From: Mantis religiosa | Lineage: Eukaryota; Arthropoda; Insecta; Mantodea; Mantidae | Reading direction: 5' to 3' | Assembly: GCA_030765055.1 (NCBI GenBank) | Contig: CM060953.1 | Location: forward strand, 194,282,482 to 194,346,481 | Length of the DNA stretch: 64,000 bases | Shown here: positions 1-10,466 of the stretch, piece after piece | Layout: each line of letters opens with the position of its first letter | Position numbering within the stretch: position 1 is the stretch's first letter | The notes under the pieces: model-generated | The model's input: the letters and a program-made list of their open reading frames with translations, nothing else | Database searches by the model: none | Told to the model about the DNA's origin: nothing | Program-made: the position numbers and the translations under genes

Positions 1-843
1 GCATAACCTACTCCATCAGCAGATTTAGAACCGTCGGTGTAAATCGTGGTGAAATCTGGCCATGTGACCTGCAAGAAATGAGAGAGGGTGACGTTCACGT
101 CAGGGCTCCGAAACATTCAAGAAGTGTAAGTCATATGGATATTGAAACCCCGGAAGAGAGGGACTTTTCAAAATTAAGGGAAAAGCGTGGTATAGATACC
201 GAAAACCCAGTAAGAGTAAGGGCAATCGTCGTACAGCTGGAAAATCCGCGTTGAGGTAATTAGCAGCAAGATACTGCAACGTCCGCAATACTGGGTGGGC
301 GTCGACGGAGAAAACTCGCAATAGAAAGCGCTGGGTTAAGAGCTGTCGACGGATCTCCAATGGTGGTTCTGAGGCCTCAACCAAAAGTGCATTCGTCGGT
401 GTAGAAAGCATAGCACCCAGGCAAAATCTAAGAGCACGGTACTGAGCAATATCCAACTTGCGCAAGACCGATGTGGAAGCAGAGCCAAAGAAGATACAGC
501 CATAGTCCAGCACCGATCGAATTAGGGAACGATATAGCAGAAGTAATATGGAAGCGTCCCCGCCCCACCATGAATGAGCGATACTGCGTAGAACATTAAG
601 AGTTGCACCAATCTTGGAGATGAGATGCTGGATGTGACGACTCCATGAAAGGCGACTATCCAAATAGCACTTCCCGTCTTGTGATCCTGTTAATTCAATA
701 TTCCTCTCGTTACAATTATGAAGGGCTTCAAATCTATTTGATATCTGTACCCCGCACTGTGTTTCCTGAAACTTATTCTTATTTGGTTCAGAATGTCTTC
801 GCACATGTCTGCCGTTTGTTTGTACAGACTTGAGTCCACGCAA
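1..843 (-). pseudogene. Non-LTR retrotransposon: RT C-terminal region and start of RNase H
   Basis: Read on the minus strand, residues from about 843 down to 100 give the region after the RT palm typical of Jockey-like non-LTR elements (LDSRLSWSRHIQHLISKIG, then RSLIRSVLDYGCIFFGSAS and a run of YRALRFCLGAM type). The frame stops at 102-100, but one base out of frame the protein continues at 99-1 as VTWPDFTTIYTDGSK, the first catalytic motif of RNase H (YTDGS), running off the window edge. A single one-base indel near 100 therefore explains the stop. The RT palm (YXDD) is missing, so this copy is internally deleted upstream and inactive. The domain identity is established family knowledge; the frameshift is seen directly. 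Confidence 0.85.
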
Positions 844-1255
844 CGTTTGAATGTTGGATGACTCCGTTTTTTTTCTTAAGCTGAGTTATTGCTTGATCTA
901 GTTCTACGCTGTGTTGAGCCATCTGTATCTTTAGAGTATCGTTTTCTTTCTTCATTGCTCTTATTTCCTCTTGAGCGCGTTTCAAGTCTTTATTTTGAAT
1001 GTCCACTATTGTGTGGAGTGACGCTATAATTTCGCGATCGCCGGTTTCCCGCCTTTCGCTTACAAGAGTGGGGCAAGATTTTGTGGTTTTTTTTTCGACT
1101 TCATTGCCATCCATCACTTTACCTTTACTCTTACCACTTACACTGTTGTTTGTAGTTAAAATGTTGCATTCTATACCGGAATTGCCATAATTATTTCCAC
1201 TATTATCGCTTATTTTCTGGTGCATACGCCTTGTTAAAACTCCACTCGCCGCCAT
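788..1255 (-). CDS. Possible ORF1 (gag-like) 5' part of the same non-LTR element
   Basis: A 155-codon minus-strand frame starts with MAASGVLTRRMHQ at 1255. It has a low-complexity Ser/Asn/Gly stretch (about residues 15-45), then a heptad-rich charged segment (about residues 75-130, with KDLKRAQEEIRAMKKEN) that looks like a coiled coil, as in many non-LTR ORF1 proteins. It has no zinc knuckle because the frame ends soon after. Its end overlaps the RT fragment at 843-788, so the element appears to have lost the rest of ORF1, the endonuclease and the RT palm in one deletion near 790-850. Assignment to ORF1 is inference from position, orientation and the coiled coil. Confidence 0.5.
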   Translation of the reverse strand: MAASGVLTRRMHQKISDNSGNNYGNSGIECNILTTNNSVSGKSKGKVMDGNEVEKKTTKSCPTLVSERRETGDREIIASLHTIVDIQNKDLKRAQEEIRAMKKENDTLKIQMAQHSVELDQAITQLKKKNGVIQHSNVAWTQVCTNKRQTCAKTF

Positions 1256-1299
1256 CTTAGTTAGAGAACAGAGTGTTGAAATAGCTAGTGAAACTGGTT

Positions 1300-1350
1300 A
1301 TGAAAGACTTTGTGGGTTCGTAGAATTAAAAGGCCGGGTTGCAGAAATTA
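1300..1350 (-). repeat. Dispersed motif, probable 5' UTR of the non-LTR element
   Basis: About 40 bp here (tttgtgggttcgtagaatta and flank) recurs in reverse complement near 18235-18290 and 42795-42840. Because it lies just upstream of the ORF1-like start at 1255, it may be 5' UTR of that retroelement family. Confidence 0.5.
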
Positions 1351-2640
1351 AAAATCTCATATATTTTCGTAGAAATACTCTTATAGATTACAGCAGCATT
1401 ACGTTACGTCACCATCAGTCTACCAAGGTCGATGACAATAACAAACCGTGACAGCAGATTACATTAGCTTTCATAACAACAACACTCTTGTTACACAACA
1501 ATTACTCTTTGCGAGCCATCACGTCCTTAAATACTTAATTCGTAACTCTAGATGGTTCTAAAGTCAGTCAGAAGCCGAACAATCTCTCTCTATCAGTCCA
1601 GAAATTTCCAATCATTCTATCACATTCTAGAAGCGTAACTTAATCTATGCCGGCCAGTCCTTTACCTCAGTTATCTTACTTGCCGGCGCTTGTTTACAAT
1701 AGCCGCGCTATCATTAACTGCTTAGCAAGGCTCATTATTACCATGAAACTTTATCCGCCGACTGTTTTTTTATTTGTGCCGAAACTTTTATGCCTGTTGC
1801 CGTGACACTGCTCCCTTTTCAAGGCTGGTCGTCCCGAACAGCTCCATCGTAGCGGGCCAGACGATCCAAGTGTACAGAAGCGAGCAGATATTTTCCGATG
1901 CGGGCAAGACTGGCCTACGTGAGGGAGGCGGGTTTCTTAGTTAGTTGCGCCAGGACGATCCACTCTCCTTATACCTGGCCAGCGATTTCGGCGCACAGGT
2001 GATTTAAGCCTCAATCGAAAATAAAAACAACATTGCCACATGAATCGTAGGTGGTTTTATATGACTTTCTACTATCAACCTTGTATCTATCGATAATTTT
2101 AATAACGTTATTTCCTCTCTCTCGCACACCACACCTCAACCATTTTGATCTCCCTTTCTTCTTTTTAAATACATTTCCTTCACTCATAAGGTTTTAGCTT
2201 TATCTGGAATGAAATACTTCTGCCTTTCATAGATTAGCGATACTATAATGTTAAACTGCTTGATATTTAAAATTAATATATAAATTTATTGTTTAAAATG
2301 TATGTCTTGATCCGAAAATAAATATATTATTTTTGTTACAGTTCTAAAGAACAGCTTATAAGAATATACTACGACAGTTAATATAGCCACCAAATTGGAA
2401 GCTTTATATATTAGATTTTTAATGACCAACGAAATAAATAAAATAACTATTTTGTTTGGTAATGACAGTTCAAATACAAAATCAGGTTAGCGTCAACGGC
2501 ATGTCAGAGGTTTCACAAAGGAGTTCTTTAAATGTCAGTAAAGCTGATATGATGCATTTCACTTTTAGCTACACGTGGAAACCATCGAACTAGACCGAGC
2601 TTGAACTCGCAACCTTTGGATCAGAATGGCAGCATCTAAG
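1351..2640. other. No gene recognised
   Basis: AT-rich intergenic-type sequence with short frames only. No recognisable protein, terminal repeat or RNA gene was seen. Confidence 0.6.
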
Positions 2641-2682
2641 TCAATCTGATCAGCTTTTATAATGATGATGGTGATGGTGTTT

Positions 2683-2879
2683 TCCTTTTTTCTTTTAATT
2701 TACGTCCTACAACGTTAAGTCTTACCGGACGATGAATGGAATGGGTGAAATGATGCTCAAATGAGCCCAGAGTCCATAGAGCTTAGAGTTACCCGACATT
2801 CGTCTTTTAGGATAAGGGAAAACCCCGGAAAAGACCTTATCCAGGTAACTCACCCTGATCGACATTCGAGTTCGGGATC

Positions 2880-2882
<3 letters not shown>
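2683..2882 (-). mobile_element. SINE1 copy, truncated in its tRNA-related head
   Basis: The tail is at the left (T-rich run and tttacgtcctacaacgttaa) and is followed by the SINE1 core (gagcttagagttacccgaca, ggataagggaaaaccccgg, ccaggtaactcaccctg). The copy breaks off in the B-box region (cgacattcgagttcgggatc) where an ATC/ATT microsatellite begins. SINE1 reads 5' to 3' on the minus strand; better copies are at 33141-33378 and 8432-9333. Confidence 0.75.
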
Positions 2883-3200
<318 letters not shown>

Positions 3201-3276
3201 TGTTCGGCTATTGGGTGAAAGAGCTGACTGTCGACTTGCGTTGAGCTTTGGCAATGAGGGAGGGGTGCGGCGACGG

Positions 3277-3400
3277 GCGGGATATTATTTTCATCATCAT
3301 TATCATCGTCGTCGTTATCGTCATCATTATTATTATCATCATTATTATCAATATCATTACCATTATCGTTGTGGTTATCGTTATTGTTATGGCTGGGTAG
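3277..3400. repeat. Compound (ATT/ATC/GTC)n microsatellite
   Basis: Interrupted trinucleotide repeats of TCA, TTA and TCG type follow the pure ATT tract after about 80 bp of unique sequence. Confidence 0.9.
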
Positions 3401-3580
3401 AATGCTTAAAGATAGCATTAATCGTTATTACGTGCATCTTCCCCTACCTGCTGTCGGAAGTCCGAGGAGGGGAATGTCTTGCTGATAGGTAAACCTGACC
3501 TTTCCTCTCACCAGACTCAACTAAACGATAGTCGGATTTTGTTCCCCTTGCCTCTCCAACCCCCTTGTCCATCGGAAAAC

Positions 3581-4084
3581 TTATGAATCGTTCTGTACTA
3601 CCAGCATCTTCCCTCGGGGCATTTTCTGGATGCGGTAGACCACGTCGTTAATTCTCTTCACCACCCGGTACGGTCCTTGCCATGGATGCTGGAGTTTCGG
3701 GTATCGTCCCTTGGTCCGGGTGACAGCGTTCAGTTTCCTGTAGTCCACGCAGAAGCGTAGCTCGCCGTTCTTCTTTATCACCAGATCTACAGGGGAACAC
3801 CAAGGGCTGTCAGACTCTTCAATCACTCCCCTGGATTTCATGTCGTCTACCATATTCCGTACCGCCGCTTGTTTGGCCAACGGAACGCGTCTAGGTGGTT
3901 GCCGAATAGCCCGGGCGTCTCCGGTGTCGATGCGGTGAAGCACTTTATCCGTGCGGCCGTAGTCACTGTCGCCTTGGCTGAAGACGCGCTGGTATCGCCT
4001 CAGTAGTTTTCGAACTTTCTCCAGCTGTTCTGAGGTCAGTATTTTAGACATCACGACGATTCTCTCGCTATAATTTGGTAACAA
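3581..4084 (-). pseudogene. Ty3/gypsy-type pol, internally deleted (RT start fused to integrase end)
   Basis: The 167-codon minus frame begins with the linker and N-terminal part of a Ty3/gypsy RT: VFSQGDSDYGRTDKVLH, IRQPPRRVPLAKQ, GVIEESDSPWCSPVDLVIKK and FCVDYRKLNAVT. At about residue 126 it jumps without a stop into an integrase C-terminal GPY/F module (HPWQGPYRVVKRINDVVYRI). The RT palm, RNase H and integrase core that normally lie between are absent. The frame is open across the junction, so the deletion was in frame. No LTR pair is visible around it. The element is defective; the domain assignment is firm. Confidence 0.88.
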
Positions 4085-4600
4085 ATTTCAACTGTTTCAC
4101 ATTTACAGAATGACAGTAACAACTGCCAATCGTTACAAGGTACTCTACACATGCAACTAGAACCAGTACATTACGTAATCAAACTAGGTACTTTATGTAA
4201 TCAATACTGACATTTTACGTTCCCTCATACGAACTTGGAAAGCTAGGGTAACTATTGTACTCCTCATAAAAACTTTAAAATACACTACAACGGAAGTATG
4301 TGTTTTGTCAGCCCTAGAATAAAAGGATGGTATTTAAAAAAAAAACGTCCCTCGGTATGTCTGTCATTCAAAATAAACCTGATAACAGCCTACTGACGCG
4401 TCAGAAAACATCTACATATGTACAATATGTCGGTTGTGTAGTGAAGAAGAAGAAATGTGAAGCTTTGGGTAGGAAAAGGTCTATGTTCTGTGCTTAATAA
4501 ACCCAGAAGATCATCCTAAATTTAATTTAGTTAATAACCTACGGTCTCTCAGGGCTATATTAATCGGTGGTGATTCTGCAGCTTTTATTTTATTTTATTT
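4085..4600. other. No gene recognised
   Basis: AT-rich sequence without a supported feature; it may hold decayed parts of the gypsy element to its left. Confidence 0.5.
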
Positions 4601-4620
4601 CATTGTCACCTTTTTCTTGA

Positions 4621-4643
4621 TATTGATGATGATGATGATGATT

Positions 4644-4737
<94 letters not shown>
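4621..4737. repeat. (ATG/TGA)n microsatellite
   Basis: About 115 bp of GAT repeats with one ATT interruption near 4640. It directly abuts the 5' end of the next non-LTR fragment. Poly-His frames across it are artefacts. Confidence 0.95.
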
Positions 4738-4738
<1 letters not shown>

Positions 4739-5093
4739 TGTTACCCCAACCTAGTCTGGATCTCTCCTTCACTGTTAGGATTCCTGAACGGTTAAACTGG
4801 AGAGAGTCTATAAATGAGAATAAGTCATCCGTTTGGTATACGGATGGCTCAAAAATGGACGGGAAAACTGGAATTGGGGTTAATGGACCATATTTTAGCC
4901 TTTCTAAAGCCCTGGGTACCAGCTCCTCCATCTTCCAAGCGGAAATTCATGCCATATATGGTGCTAATGTCTATATTTTATCAGTCAAGCTGCGTTAAAG
5001 GCCCCTGCTGCTTGCACCATTGAGTCAAAGATTGTAAATGACTGTGTGAGGATTTTAAATCAGCTGGCAAAACACAATAAGGTTACCCTTGTG
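4738..5093 (+). pseudogene. Non-LTR retrotransposon RNase H, N-terminal half
   Basis: The plus frame gives VWYTDGSKMDGKTGIGVNG (RNase H motif 1, catalytic Asp) and SSSIFQAEIHAI (motif 2, catalytic Glu). After a frameshift near 4960-4985 it continues as SQAALKAPAACTIESKIVND to KHNKVTLV at 5093. It breaks off there because a 604 bp DNA transposon has inserted; the RNase H resumes at 5698. The 5' end abuts a microsatellite, so the RT is missing. The domain assignment rests on the known D-E-D RNase H motifs of I/R1/LOA-group LINEs. Confidence 0.85.
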
Positions 5094-5697
5094 CAGGGGC
5101 GGCCGGTGAGGCATTGTATTGACGGTGCCATAAATAGATAAATAAATAAGGATGTTAAAATATAAATATGTGTACCAATTTCAAACGATTTGGGTAATCT
5201 TATCAATAATTCATTCTATTTTATAATATACTGTACCAAACAGAACGTACAGAGAAACTGAAATAGATATTTATTACATCCGTACTCTTGTTACGCACAG
5301 GTGTAACGAGTACAGTAAAAGTTTGATAATACAATTCATGGAGAATGTGATACGAAGCGTTCGTGTACAATTTCGCGACAAAGAGTCCCGTGCTCTACTG
5401 CACTCTAGCGGATAAAGCGTAAGTTATGCGCCAGAGAAATCTCGGCACTACCTTCTCCCATAAGAAGCCGTGTACAAGCAGACATCCTATCCCTTAACAC
5501 AGGCGCTTATGAGCGTAGATGTTGCCGTTCTGGAATCGGCGCCAAGGACAGAGCGCTTGCGTTTAACGCGCCTACTCACTATGGGAGCAGATCCTCAGAA
5601 ACAATCCTTTTTGCGCAATTTCTATACAATTCTCTTTCTTTTGTTTTCATACAGATAGTGCCATGGCACAACGGCACTACCTCAGAAGCCACCCCTG
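5094..5697. mobile_element. hAT-type non-autonomous DNA transposon (MITE) inside RNase H
   Basis: The left end is caggggcggccggtgagg. The right end, reverse-complemented, is caggggtggcttctgagg, giving terminal inverted repeats of about 18 bp in hAT style (CAGGGGYGG). The 8 bp sequence cccttgtg occurs at 5086-5093 and again at 5698-5705, an exact 8 bp target duplication as expected for hAT. Removing 5094-5697 and one duplicate joins the RNase H reading on both sides (VTLV and WVLGHGGIEGNE). No transposase is encoded inside, so it was mobilised in trans. Confidence 0.92.
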
Positions 5698-6081
5698 CCC
5701 TTGTGTGGGTGCTAGGACATGGAGGAATCGAAGGCAATGAAATTGCTGGTCGCCTTGCCAAGGAAGGTGCTAATACCCCTTGGCCCTCAACCTTTCTGTG
5801 GTGTACCAAGTGGCTATATCAAAGAAACGCCTGGGAAATCAAGAAAGTCAACTGCTATTGGGGAAATGTTCCACAGCAGGATTATGCAAAGGAGTTCATT
5901 GAACGCTCTCCATAGAAATCCAAGAGGATCCTCGCTCTCAACCAACAGGAGTTAAGGCCAATAATGGGCCTTCTAACTGAACACTGCCCTCTAAGGGATC
6001 ATCTCTATAAGATGGGTAAGATTGGAACGAATATTTGTAGATTCTGTAAGAAGAAAAAGAAACACCAAGAAGACACATTCT
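5698..6081 (+). pseudogene. Non-LTR RNase H C-terminal half and start of the zinc-knuckle tail
   Basis: The reading resumes with ALVWVLGHGGIEGNEIAGRL, the third RNase H motif (GHxGIxGNE, with Gly in place of the usual Asp after NEIA). After a frameshift near 5915 it reads LALNQQELRPIMGLLTEHCP and ICRFCKK, the start of a C-terminal CCHC knuckle. It is interrupted at 6081 in the codons for RHIL; the same RHIL followed by CECEA is found at 7327 onward. Confidence 0.8.
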
Positions 6082-7323
6082 AAAATCTCTTGTTGCTATT
6101 TCTATCTTGGCTTCACCTCTGTGTGTAATATTAACTAATTTTTTAGACATGAGTGCAAAAACTAAAATGAATGAAATTTGGAAACGAACACAAAATATAT
6201 GAGCGGCGATAGAAATCTCCAGACATAATAAATTATTGCAAGTAATTCATCTGGAACGACCTCCTCTCACACGCAGAGAGCTTCTAGAAATGCTCTTACT
6301 CTGTGATATAGCGGTATAAGTGACAAATAAGGAAACTACCTCGAAATGATTTGTTCATTATGATTAAAGAGTTATGATAGCTAAAAGAACCATGACAATT
6401 ATAAAAAAATTGTGAACATGTATAAACTTTAGAAGACTTCTTTTCTGACTACAATTATTCATTCGTTCAATTACTGTCTTAACGCACATTATAGCTGTTA
6501 ATTATTTTTATGTCATACATATAAATTAAATCCAAAACATATTTAAAATAAATAATTATATTTTGTTATAAGACTTTATAAACAAATATAATGATACTTC
6601 TACGCTATACAATATTACCGATAGAGCCATCTATGAACAGCAAGACGAAGTTGTTAAAGGAATGCATCCTGGCGGCCATCACTATAATTAAGAGATTATC
6701 CCTTATCTAAATACATATGTTTATAACACTAAGTTGACATATTATATTCTCAACGCAGTCTTCTACAAAGACTAAACCGTTTACAGAAGTAAAGTAGCTT
6801 CATTACACATTTGTATATACAACAGAAATATAAGAGACTGAAGTGATAGTCAAATGTTTAACAAGTAGACCGCTGTATGCTGACTTTTATATTATATAAG
6901 GTTTCTATGAGATCAAGAGAAATACAAGAAGGTACTTAACATTTTAAAGATGTAAATCAATTGTAGGACATAATCTTGAAGTAACGAATACCTCGCAAAC
7001 TGTAAATGATATAAAAAGACACAAATTATTTGTTTTATTTTATTCTTATATTACTTCAGACAAGTATTTCAAGAAATATAAATACGACGCATGCCAGTGT
7101 GTGATCATACAAAAGTAAGTGCGAAATATTACATAGTTACCAACTCTTACTAAATAAATGACAGCTGAATGTCTGTCTCTCTGGAAGAACAGAGTTGTTC
7201 AGTATCAACAATAAGGATTGAGTAGTTGAGTCTTTTACTTCCACACATAGATTTATTCTCGTTGTAATAGTAATATAGATAAAACATACAAAGTGTTACT
7301 ACAAGACAAAAGTAGACACTACA
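6082..7323. mobile_element. Unclassified 1.24 kb insertion with 11 bp direct repeats
   Basis: The sequence agacacattct occurs at 6071-6081 and at 7324-7334, exactly where the LINE C-terminal coding is interrupted and resumes. The intervening DNA is AT-rich, has no clear terminal inverted repeats and no recognisable protein. The direct repeats behave like a target duplication, but the element type is unknown. Confidence 0.55.
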
Positions 7324-7470
7324 AGACACATTCTTTGTGAATGTGAAGCCATTGCCTGGAAAAGATTAAGGCATCTGAAGTCAGGTTTTCCAGCTCCAGG
7401 ACAGATTGCCTTACTAGCACCCCAGAAACTTATAGGCTTTTTAATAGCCTTAATATAAGCTGGGACTTGT
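7324..7470 (+). pseudogene. Non-LTR C-terminal end (after the insertion)
   Basis: Plus-strand codons read RHILCECEAIAWKRLRHLKS, completing the C-x2-C...H-x4-C knuckle begun at about 6040, then GFPAPGQIALLAPQKLIGFL and a stop. This is the C-terminus of the element whose RNase H is at 4738-6081. Confidence 0.75.
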
Positions 7471-7632
7471 AGCCCATGTCTGCCTCACATTTCACAATAC
7501 CAAGTTTGAATCTCGTTTACAAGGCTTTCTTAATGGTCTTCCCTTATTCTAAGTAGACGAATGCAGGCTAAATCTAATCTATACAAACCTCGGACTCATT
7601 TAAGATTCATTTCATTCGTTCATCGTCTGATA

Positions 7633-8354
7633 TAGTGCGATCAATATTAACCTGAACCATTTCAATAGTCCGTAACTTCTGAACAAATAATAGGATACAT
7701 GTACAAATTTGGGAGAATATAATACACAATTGGGAGATTACATTACACTATTTACATCTCAGAGAAAATGTTGGAAGTGTCCTCCACCAGCATCTATACA
7801 TGTTTGTACTCGTCTCACCATATTCTCTGAAGTTTTACAGAGTATCCTCGCCAATGTTACTTATTTCGGTTCGAATAAATTCCCTGAGAACCTCAACTGT
7901 CCGTGGCCTATTCTCGTACACTCTATTTTTAGATATCTGCACAAGAAAAAATCCGGTAAGGTTAGGTCAGGGGATATGGGGGACTACAGAGCTTTTGAGA
8001 TTATTCGATTATCAAAGAAACTGGTTACAAGTTCCATGGTGTCATTAGATGTATGGCACGTTGCTCCATCTTACTGGAAATAACCTTCTCTCAATTCGAT
8101 ATCATCCAGCTGCTCCACAAATGTCTTGAGGATAGCCATATAAACTTCATTGTCTACAGTCGAATCAAAGAAAATGGGACCAACGATCCATAGATGCTGG
8201 TGGAGGATACTTCCAACATTTTCTCTGAGATGTAAATAGTGTAACGTAATCTCCCAATTGTGTATTATATTCTCCCAAATTTGTACGTATGTCGTACAAT
8301 TGGTTCAAAAGTTATGGACTATTGAAATGGTTCAGGTTTATATGGATCGCACTG
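7633..8354 (-). mobile_element. Foldback Tc1/mariner-superfamily element with about 165 bp inverted ends
   Basis: The termini read tagtgcgatc (left) and, reverse-complemented, cagtgcgatc (right). Both are flanked by TA (7631-7632 and 8355-8356). The inverted arms run about 7633-7797 and 8191-8354. Between them the minus strand encodes a decayed transposase C-terminal half: GPIFFDSTVDNEVYMAILK, then a stop, DGATCHTSN, SPDLTLPDFFL and, after a frameshift, KNRVYENRPRTVEVLREFI. These are the second and third acidic motifs of the DDE/D fold. The final codons (CIDAGGGHFQHFL) lie in the left arm, so the right arm is an inverted copy of the 3' coding end rather than a normal 5' terminus. Confidence 0.85.
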
Positions 8355-8522
8355 TATCACATGCATATGTTGTGTATAAGTCTCTATTCGTTTGGAAAGT
8401 TGGGGAACTTTCTGGGAACTATTCTTGTCTTTTTTTTTTTTTAATTTATGTCCTCCAACGTTAAGTCATATCGGAGGGTGAATGAAATGGGTGAAATGAG
8501 CCCAGGGTCCATAGAGCTTAGA

Positions 8523-9143
8523 TGTGTAGTGTTTAACGCCCGCTTTTACATACGGCACCGCAGGCGATGACATACTCGCCGAGGTCTACTTCCCATTAGT
8601 CCCGGCCCCGTAGGACCAACCTGGGCCCCATCTGTTATTTCCATTAGGACAGCACCTATTTTATAAGCTGCCCCCCCCCCCCGCCTGCACACGGCAGACG
8701 GAAGTGGATACGCCACTTACGCGCCAGTCCTTAATGAACCAGCTACCAAATAACCTTGGTAGGGCCGCCAGTGTCTAGCTCACCAGCTACTAGCTCTGCA
8801 GGCTAGTTCCCGGGACTTATGAGGCAACCCTCTACCCCCTCCGGGCGGCCAATGTTAGCCTGGTTAGAGGTACCCAATTGCCCGTGGGTGACGGGAACCA
8901 ACTGCCCCCTCGAGTCCAACCCAATCCGAACAGCTCCCATTCGGGAGGGGCTCGTCATCGCAGGCGATGACAGTGATGATAAATGAGATGAAGATGGAGC
9001 ACCGGTGGAATGAGATGGCGGGGGAAACCGGAGATCCCGGAGAAAACCCGCCCCAGACAATCTCACTTTGCGGTCGCCTGCGATCGAACCCGGGCCGCCT
9101 TGGTGAGAGCCAAGCGGTCTAACTACAAGCCACGGCGCGGCCT
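8523..9143 (-). mobile_element. SINE2 copy nested in SINE1, itself carrying a 386 bp insert
   Basis: The target duplication atagagcttaga is seen at 8511-8522 and 9144-9155, exactly within SINE1 sequence. SINE2 reads on the minus strand with a tRNA-like head near 9143 (reverse-complemented B box gggttcgatcgcag) and ends at tgtgtagtgtttaacgccc. At 8573-8958 it contains 386 bp absent from the SINE2 at 31808-32050; this block is bounded by cgcaggcgatgaca at 8559-8572 and 8959-8972. Confidence 0.88.
8573..8958. mobile_element. GC-rich 386 bp insert in SINE2 with 14 bp duplication
   Basis: Flanked by exact 14 bp direct repeats (cgcaggcgatgaca), 400 bp apart. It includes a C run at about 8672-8683. 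It has no poly(A), terminal inverted repeat or recognisable protein. It could be an inserted unknown element; alternatively long and short SINE2 subfamilies differ by this block. Confidence 0.55.
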
Positions 9144-9343
9144 ATAGAGCTTAGAGTTACCCGACATTCGTCTTTGTGGATAAGCTTAAATTTTACACAC
9201 ATTTGTTTTTCAGAATAAGGGAAAACCTTGGGGAGTGGGGACTTATTCAGATAACTCACCCTAACCGAGATTCGAACTCGGGACCTCTTGAACGCAAGGC
9301 AGGCATGCTACCATCTCCGCTACCGAGGCGGGCTTCTTGTCTT

Positions 9344-10464
9344 AAGAAGTTACTGATCTTATATACCACTTTTTGTATGCATCTGATTCTTTGCTGTTCA
9401 CTCACACAGAATATTAATATAGTTTTATTTTGGGTACAATTAAATACTCCCGGTAGGTACTTTCGAAGATAAGACACCGAATTTTTAATATTAAGTATGC
9501 AGTAACCATGGACAAAAATGGTTACTTTCTGATCTTAGGTAAGAGAGTAACGCATCCCTTGGTTGCGAGTAAATCCGGATTGTCCAGTCTTCCTTCGATT
9601 TGGATGCAAGCTGTGACCCAAATCCACAACACTAGCTTTTCCTCGAGGCGTAAACATGCTGGCAAGCGATGTGCAGATGTGTGCAGCTGAGATTACAAAG
9701 CAAAAGAAAGGAAAAACAATGACAATCCTTAGGGATCTTCGCTCTTCTTTTTTTCTATTCTGTGCGGATTTACTAACGTCAGATAAACAGATATTCCTTA
9801 TAGCAGACAGTCCTATTTTAGAGTCAGCTTTACACCACTGACAAGTAAACAATATCCCTTAGTTATCACTTAAGATACAAATTTTTTTCTCTCACGATTT
9901 TACCACATCGGTTTCAAGTATGTCTTTTGTTTTATGTACATTATTTTTCTTATCTCTCAATCTGATAGTATATTCTTTCATTCTACGTGACTTTCTTTTC
10001 TATAGTCTTCTTCCTTAGCTCCCATTTCACTCCCCAATATGTAAACGTATTTCATTTTTTCAGAAAAATGTGTCATTATTTCATACAATGCTCACTGGAT
10101 CCTTCTTTATATGCATGCAAAACAAAGTGTTTTCACATTATACTTTTCATTTATCTGTCACGAACAATCTTTTATGACACAAACCATATTTAAAATTTCT
10201 GTACATCGTTTTATACGTATGTAGGTTGTATAGAAACCTTTTGCTTCTCAACAATTTATCATCAGCTATCAGAATGACTATTGGATTTGTTTACGTTAAG
10301 GTTTCTTTATAAACAAATGCCGCACTTTAACTGTAGAGGTGCAGTGCTGCGTGTTGTAACAATGCCTTCACTTTTTACTGTGTTGGTAGTCCATGATTGT
10401 AATTTGTTTTTAGAGATCTGATGTGTTAATCAAGATGTTTCGGAGTAAAGCATGAAAATTTGCG
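9344..10464. other. No gene recognised
   Basis: AT-rich sequence; the short frames here resemble nothing I know. Confidence 0.55.
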
Positions 10465-10466
10465 TA

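Larger units (their letters stand above)
8432..9333 (-). mobile_element. SINE1 copy interrupted by SINE2
   Basis: The T-run tail at 8432-8442 and the core to 8522 are separated by a SINE2 insertion from the rest of SINE1 (9144-9333). The latter ends with the tRNA-like head: reverse-complemented B box gagttcgaatctcgg and A-box side gcctcggtagcgg. The SINE1 itself is flanked by ttcttgtctt at 8422-8431 and 9334-9343, a 10 bp target duplication. About 34 extra bases (near 9176-9210) are present relative to other copies. Confidence 0.88.

Noticed and set aside
4021..4084. Start of gypsy ORF as a genuine gene start
   Set aside because: The first residues lie in the RT linker of a normal pol, so the ATG is internal.
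4590..4931. Poly-His protein on the minus strand
   Set aside because: Translated (ATG)n repeat overlapping the antisense of RNase H.
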